Source: Bacillus yapensis (GTDB lineage Bacteria > Bacillota > Bacilli > Bacillales > Cytobacillaceae). From it: a stretch of DNA of 64,000 bases. The notes under the pieces were generated by a model. The model was not told the DNA's origin and did no database searches. It saw only the letters and a program-made list of their open reading frames with translations. Made by a program: the position numbers and the translations under genes. The stretch spans positions 1 to 64,000 of the forward strand of contig NZ_SUND01000016.1 in NCBI RefSeq assembly GCF_005280205.1. Direction: 5' to 3'. This document shows, piece by piece, positions 60,738 to 64,000 of this stretch; position 1 is the stretch's first letter; each line of letters begins with the position of its first letter.

Positions 60738-60957
60738 TTATAACGATCCCCCTAAGTTTTTACTCAACTATTGTAGTGTGACAACTCAATCATGACCTAG
60801 ATGGCCCACAAGTGCCTATTGTATAGTGACTTAATTAGACATCTAACTCAAGATTGACCTGGTATTTAGTCAATGGCGCTTGTTGGGGATAACTTGCTAT
60901 GACTTATTAAGAGTATAAATGATTGAGAGCCTTGATTTAATAAGGATTAGTAAAGCC

Positions 60958-61060
60958 ACGACCAAGTTGTTTAGGTCATAATTAAGTTGTTATAGTCAGT
61001 ATTGAATTGTTTGGGTCACTACTGAGTTGTTCGATGACAACTATTAAAGTTGTTTTATAT
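60958..61060. repeat. Tandem 20-bp repeats
   Basis: Four head-to-tail units with 20-, 20-, 20- and 21-bp length, each containing (A/G)A(G/A)TTGTT and ending GTC or GAC (60958-60977, 60978-60997, 60998-61017, 61018-61038), plus a partial fifth. Exact two-turn spacing suggests a protein array on one face of the DNA. Confidence 0.7.
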
Positions 61061-61149
61061 TATACCATTCCTTAATCTAATGTTCATCAAATTAACATTA
61101 TGTGAACATATGTAAGTTTGTTGAATTAAGAGAAGTAATTTCTCTTGTT

Positions 61150-61415
61150 GTTTTAAAAGTAAGTTGTACTCTGTTAAAAGTAAGTACTTCCCTCTTTAAA
61201 AGTAAGTTGTATTCTGAAAAATCAGCTAAGCTAATTAATGGGTTAAAAAATATATCTAGAGTACAACTTAGTTTTAAATCATTATCGTTTCTTAAAGTTA
61301 GAGTAATACTTACTTTTAAAGATAATAAAGGGTTTTCGGTCAGTATCAGAGAACAACTTAGTTTTAAACAAATACTCCTGAGTGTTTTATTGAAACTAAG
61401 TTGTACTCTATTTAA
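61150..61415. repeat. Direct and inverted copies of AAAGTAAGTTGTACTCTG
   Basis: Forward copies start near 61157, 61178 (short), 61197 and 61386; inverted copies (AGAGTACAACTTAGTTTTAA and relatives) lie near 61258, 61305 and 61347. Arms lie far enough apart to form large cruciforms or RNA helices. A 110-codon open frame runs through it but is made of the repeats and is not believable as a gene. Confidence 0.65.
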
Positions 61416-61430
61416 AATACGAATTAATTA

Positions 61431-61734
61431 TTGAAAATCAAAAAGTAAAAAAATGGAATTTCAAGTTCTTTTTTTAGTGTACCAGGCATTGTTCTCTTGG
61501 ATTTAATTCCCGAATCGAAAAGGCAGTCGTACTGTTAGATAAAGACTAGGGTTTCTGAAGTGACTTGGAATGTGAAGGAAGTCAACGGCAAATCCTCTAA
61601 ACTGCGCCAATGCCTTCTACTATTCCTTTTTTTATACATCCATAAATTTTTAGATGTTCTTTTTATTTTCGTTATTTAAGTGAGACGGGGACATAGGTGA
61701 AAAAATCTTTGAAACTGGTTTAAGGCATGAAAGC
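61431..61734. other. Gene-free stretch
   Basis: No gene, promoter or repeat could be supported here. Some short coding-like pieces may be decayed genes. Confidence 0.4.
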
Positions 61735-61782
61735 AAAAAAGCATGAAATCAAGATTTTTTAAATTTGATTTCATGCTTTTTT
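61735..61782 (-). terminator. Terminator of the protease unit
   Basis: AAAAAAGCATGAAATCAA pairs perfectly with its 18-nt complement (61765-61782) around 12 nt, with T on both ends. It ends the minus-strand unit 61814-63262. Confidence 0.9.
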
Positions 61783-61813
61783 ATGATTTCTACTGGTTTT
61801 TGTCTCAGCCACT

Positions 61814-62203
61814 TTATTCTATTACTTCAATATAGTAGGCATAAGTAATTGGAGGATTTGATTCTCGAATAAAGTCCACATAAATTCTTAATTTTTGATT
61901 GTATTTAAGGTTCTTTAAGAGATTTGGATTTGCAGCTTTATTATGCTTTTTTACGATAATATATCGATTTTCATAATTCGAAGTGATATATCCTGTTGCT
62001 ATTTTCCAGAATTGTAAGGGCTCTTCTGAAATTAATATCTTTCCCACCCGTTTAGAAATCACATAACCCTCTATGACCATTGTATTTTCATGGTCTACAT
62101 TAGAAAAGTGTCTTCCTTTATCTTCATGGTTAAATATTAATGAAAAAAATAGAGTCAGGAGAGAGGCAATCATCAATCGAACATAAGGTGTGGTTGTATT
62201 CAA
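61814..62203 (-). CDS. Exported DUF3221-like protein
   Basis: About 129 residues from TTG at 62203 (GGGG nine bases before). An N-terminal signal or anchor (PYVRLMIASLLTLFFSLIF) precedes a small beta-barrel-like domain (TMVIEGYVISKRVGKILISE, KLRIYVDFIRESNPPITYAYY). The pattern EGYV...ILIS...SNPPITYA fits DUF3221 proteins of Bacillus. It follows the protease by 47 nt, so the pair is co-transcribed. Confidence 0.6.
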   Translation of the reverse strand: MNTTTPYVRLMIASLLTLFFSLIFNHEDKGRHFSNVDHENTMVIEGYVISKRVGKILISEEPLQFWKIATGYITSNYENRYIIVKKHNKAANPNLLKNLKYNQKLRIYVDFIRESNPPITYAYYIEVIE

Positions 62204-62250
62204 CTTATGACACCCCTTTATCAACTTTAGACGTATTTACTAGAAACAGG

Positions 62251-63262
62251 TTAATTGTTCAACATCAAATTATAAAGATTAGTAAAATCTCTCCTTATCT
62301 TAGGTCCTCCATTAACAAGTCTACTTGTATTATTAGCTGTAAGTGTATAACTACCATTATGAACAGCAATCATACGATGATACATATTTAATATAGGTGA
62401 ACCAGATTGCCCCCCAAAAGTGTCCATATTGTGGAATAATAAATTAGAATGAATATACGAGTCTGACCGTCCTTCCATCCCCCACATTGACACTAAACCA
62501 GTTTCCTCCATTTTATCTCCTGGGTATCCATAAGTACTTAAAATACTATTTGCATTAATTGTTCCAGCTTCCTGCCAGGATAAGATCCCCGCTCTATTTC
62601 CTATATGGTTTCCAGAAGAGTCCGTTGAAACTCTTAAAATAGCATAGTCATAGTCAGATGAACCATTAGTCGATGTCCATTGTTCGGGATAAATAATTTC
62701 TGTTATAGTGTAGTATCCGTAGGAATAAGTAGAGTCATTTAAGCCTGGGAAAACAGTTCCCACTAATATATCTGCTTCGGTTACACAATGTGCGTTTGTT
62801 ACAACCAAATCTTGTGCTATAACTCCACCCGAACAGCTCCACGCATTAAATAAATTTTCAAATTGAATATAGGTTAATGCACGATAAGGCATAGAAGCCG
62901 TACTAATCACTTTCTGTCTACCATCAGATCCTATTACTTCAAATGGCTTAATTTGATTATTTAGTTCCTCACCCGTTAATGGATCTACCCAAGTCTTATT
63001 AGGACTTTTAAAATCTTCAAGGTTCACCTTTTCTAATTCTCCATATCCAATTTTCCCTTGTGAAATGAATGGTTTATCTCCTAATTTAGTAGGATTCTCA
63101 TTTTTTATCAAGGATTTGGTTTGTGAACCTAAATCGTACTTAATATATTTGAAGTCTTTCTCTACAGAATGCGCTTCTACGTGAGTATTCTCAGCTGCAA
63201 AAACATTGCTTGTTGGTATAAACAATGCTAATACTAGAATTAATACGATGATTTTTTTTCAA
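62251..63262 (-). pseudogene. Glutamyl endopeptidase-like (V8-type) serine protease, frameshifted signal
   Basis: Trypsin-fold extracellular protease: CSGGVIAQDLVVTNAHCV (His), SDYDYAILRVS (Asp), DTFGGQSGSPILNMYHRM (Ser) and a propeptide (residues about 25-100). The best start is TTG at 63262 behind AGGAGG, which reads KKIIVLILVLALFIPTSNVFA, a perfect signal peptide, but only if the run of eight A (complement of 63252-63259) had seven. As written it is out of frame, so no signal would be made. It may be a sequencing error, a phase-variable switch or a broken gene. The intact mature part argues that it was recently functional. Confidence 0.82.
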
Positions 63263-63413
63263 AAATAAAACCTCCTAAAATTTTCTATTACTCTTTTATA
63301 TTAAGAAAATATAGATTTTTCTGTAAATAGTACTTTTGTCTCATTTTGGAAAAATGTTCTAATTTATCCCGTAATATGTATTTTTTAATCTATCTTATAA
63401 TTCTTTTATTCTA

Positions 63414-63446
63414 CTAAAAAAAACACTAGCAATAGATATTGCCAGC
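63414..63446 (-). terminator. Terminator of the right-edge gene
   Basis: On the minus strand CTGGCAATA pairs with TATTGCTAG, followed by TGTTTTTTTT. Confidence 0.75.
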
Positions 63447-63461
63447 GTAAATGAGATACTA

Positions 63462-64000
63462 TTATTTAGTTTGCTCTTTAATTTCTTTTATCATATCCAG
63501 GACACTGTTCTCAATATAATAGATATTATCTTTATTGCTATGTTCAGACCCCATCAGAACCAATTTGAGCTTGATTGTGGCCTCTTTTTCATCCGAGTAG
63601 ACCAGTGTTAAGGAAACGGCCGAATCTTCTCTAGTGGTCTTGTAGCCGTCCATAGTACTTGTATCGTATCGAGCTGAAACTAGCGTGCCATTTCGATTTA
63701 AAGCGTGGATAAACTTGATATTCACATTTTCAATGAAAGGATCGTCTGAATACTCCCACATATCTTTTGAATACTGTTCAGGAACAAACATATCTGTAAA
63801 GGCTTGCTGATTTTCTTCTTTTAAAGAAGCAACAAAAAATTCTACATTGTTTTCTATATTCTGGAATGTTGTCACCATTTCTTGTTCATATCCATATTCA
63901 TGTTCGTGAGAGTGCTCTTGTTCTTGACTAAAATCGTCTTCAGTTGAAGATGAATTTTCAATTTTACTTATGAGTGCATTTCCTTCATCAATGTTAACAT
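63462..64000 (-). CDS. Hypothetical protein, 5' end beyond the window
   Basis: The frame is open from the right edge; an internal ATG at 63878 is not the start because coding-like sequence (VNIDEGNALISKIENSSST, EHSHEHEYGYEQEMV) continues upstream in frame. About 179 residues are visible. A His/Glu-rich linker precedes a domain with FFVASLKEENQQAFTDMF and DSAVSLTLVYSDEKEATIKL, which resembles the NTF2-like fold of some exported Bacillus proteins. A lipoprotein is possible; the N terminus is unseen. Confidence 0.55.
   Translation of the reverse strand, partial: VNIDEGNALISKIENSSSTEDDFSQEQEHSHEHEYGYEQEMVTTFQNIENNVEFFVASLKEENQQAFTDMFVPEQYSKDMWEYSDDPFIENVNIKFIHALNRNGTLVSARYDTSTMDGYKTTREDSAVSLTLVYSDEKEATIKLKLVLMGSEHSNKDNIYYIENSVLDMIKEIKEQTK

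Noticed and set aside
61102-61434. 110-codon open frame on the plus strand
   Set aside because: It consists of the forward and inverted repeats, has no ribosome site and has low-complexity composition.
61500-61700. Possible transposase remnant
   Set aside because: Short coding-like pieces did not resemble any known transposase and no terminal repeats were seen.

Overview
This window looks like part of a large, low-GC conjugative-type plasmid from a Bacillaceae host (Bacillus cereus group or a close relative). The reasons are the A+T-rich sequence, strong AGGAGG ribosome sites with frequent GTG/TTG starts, an iteron-type replication origin, a type III (tubulin-like TubZ/TubR) partition locus of the kind known from B. 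cereus group virulence plasmids, and a plasmid-encoded DNA clamp and primase. No rRNA, tRNA, CRISPR array or intact insertion sequence was seen. The exact plasmid and host cannot be named from sequence alone.

Layout. 1-11 kb (minus strand): a 3'-truncated RadC-like gene, a toprim primase-like gene and a DnaN clamp, the last two each behind a similar structured leader RNA. They are mixed with small hypothetical genes, a HEPN-motif protein, and a secreted protein next to a small cytosolic protein. 11.3-27.8 kb (minus): a Tad/Flp-type pilus locus with prepilin peptidase, CpaB-like protein, motor ATPase TadA/CpaF, TadB and TadC, a small pilin, TadE-like proteins, two MinD-fold proteins, two large exported proteins, a HExxH membrane protease, small membrane proteins and two DNA-binding regulators. 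28-38.5 kb (minus): a WxL surface-protein cluster with five LamG/Fn3/WxL proteins (one broken by an amber codon), a DUF916-type WxL-binding protein and a short WxL protein.

39-44 kb: two divergent plasmid replication-type genes separated by an iteron-rich origin. 44-48.5 kb (minus): a VirD4/TraD-like coupling ATPase and a replication-relaxation-type protein. 48.5-53.8 kb (plus): a candidate tubC centromere built of four 22-bp palindromes, then tubR, tubZ and a TubY-like regulator. 54.6-58.6 kb (plus): an unusual cassette of tatC, tatA, a MauE-like membrane redox protein, a MauD-like thioredoxin, a 12-cysteine protein resembling the methylamine dehydrogenase light chain, a 23-residue peptide, a membrane protein and a DUF4871-like lipoprotein. 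It lies between a tyrosine-recombinase remnant and an intact tyrosine recombinase. 60-64 kb: a hypothetical gene, two repeat arrays, a V8-like serine protease gene with a homopolymer frameshift, and a partial gene.

How it fits together: the pilus, WxL adhesins and coupling ATPase together suggest cell-cell contact and DNA transfer; the Rep, Tub, DnaN and primase genes maintain the plasmid. Several operons share a leader hairpin starting GGCGGAAGACGCA, which suggests common attenuation control. The Tat/Mau-like cassette is the best candidate for an undescribed system: its TatC lacks the glutamate that normally helps bind twin arginines, and its apparent substrate has only one arginine at the matching place.
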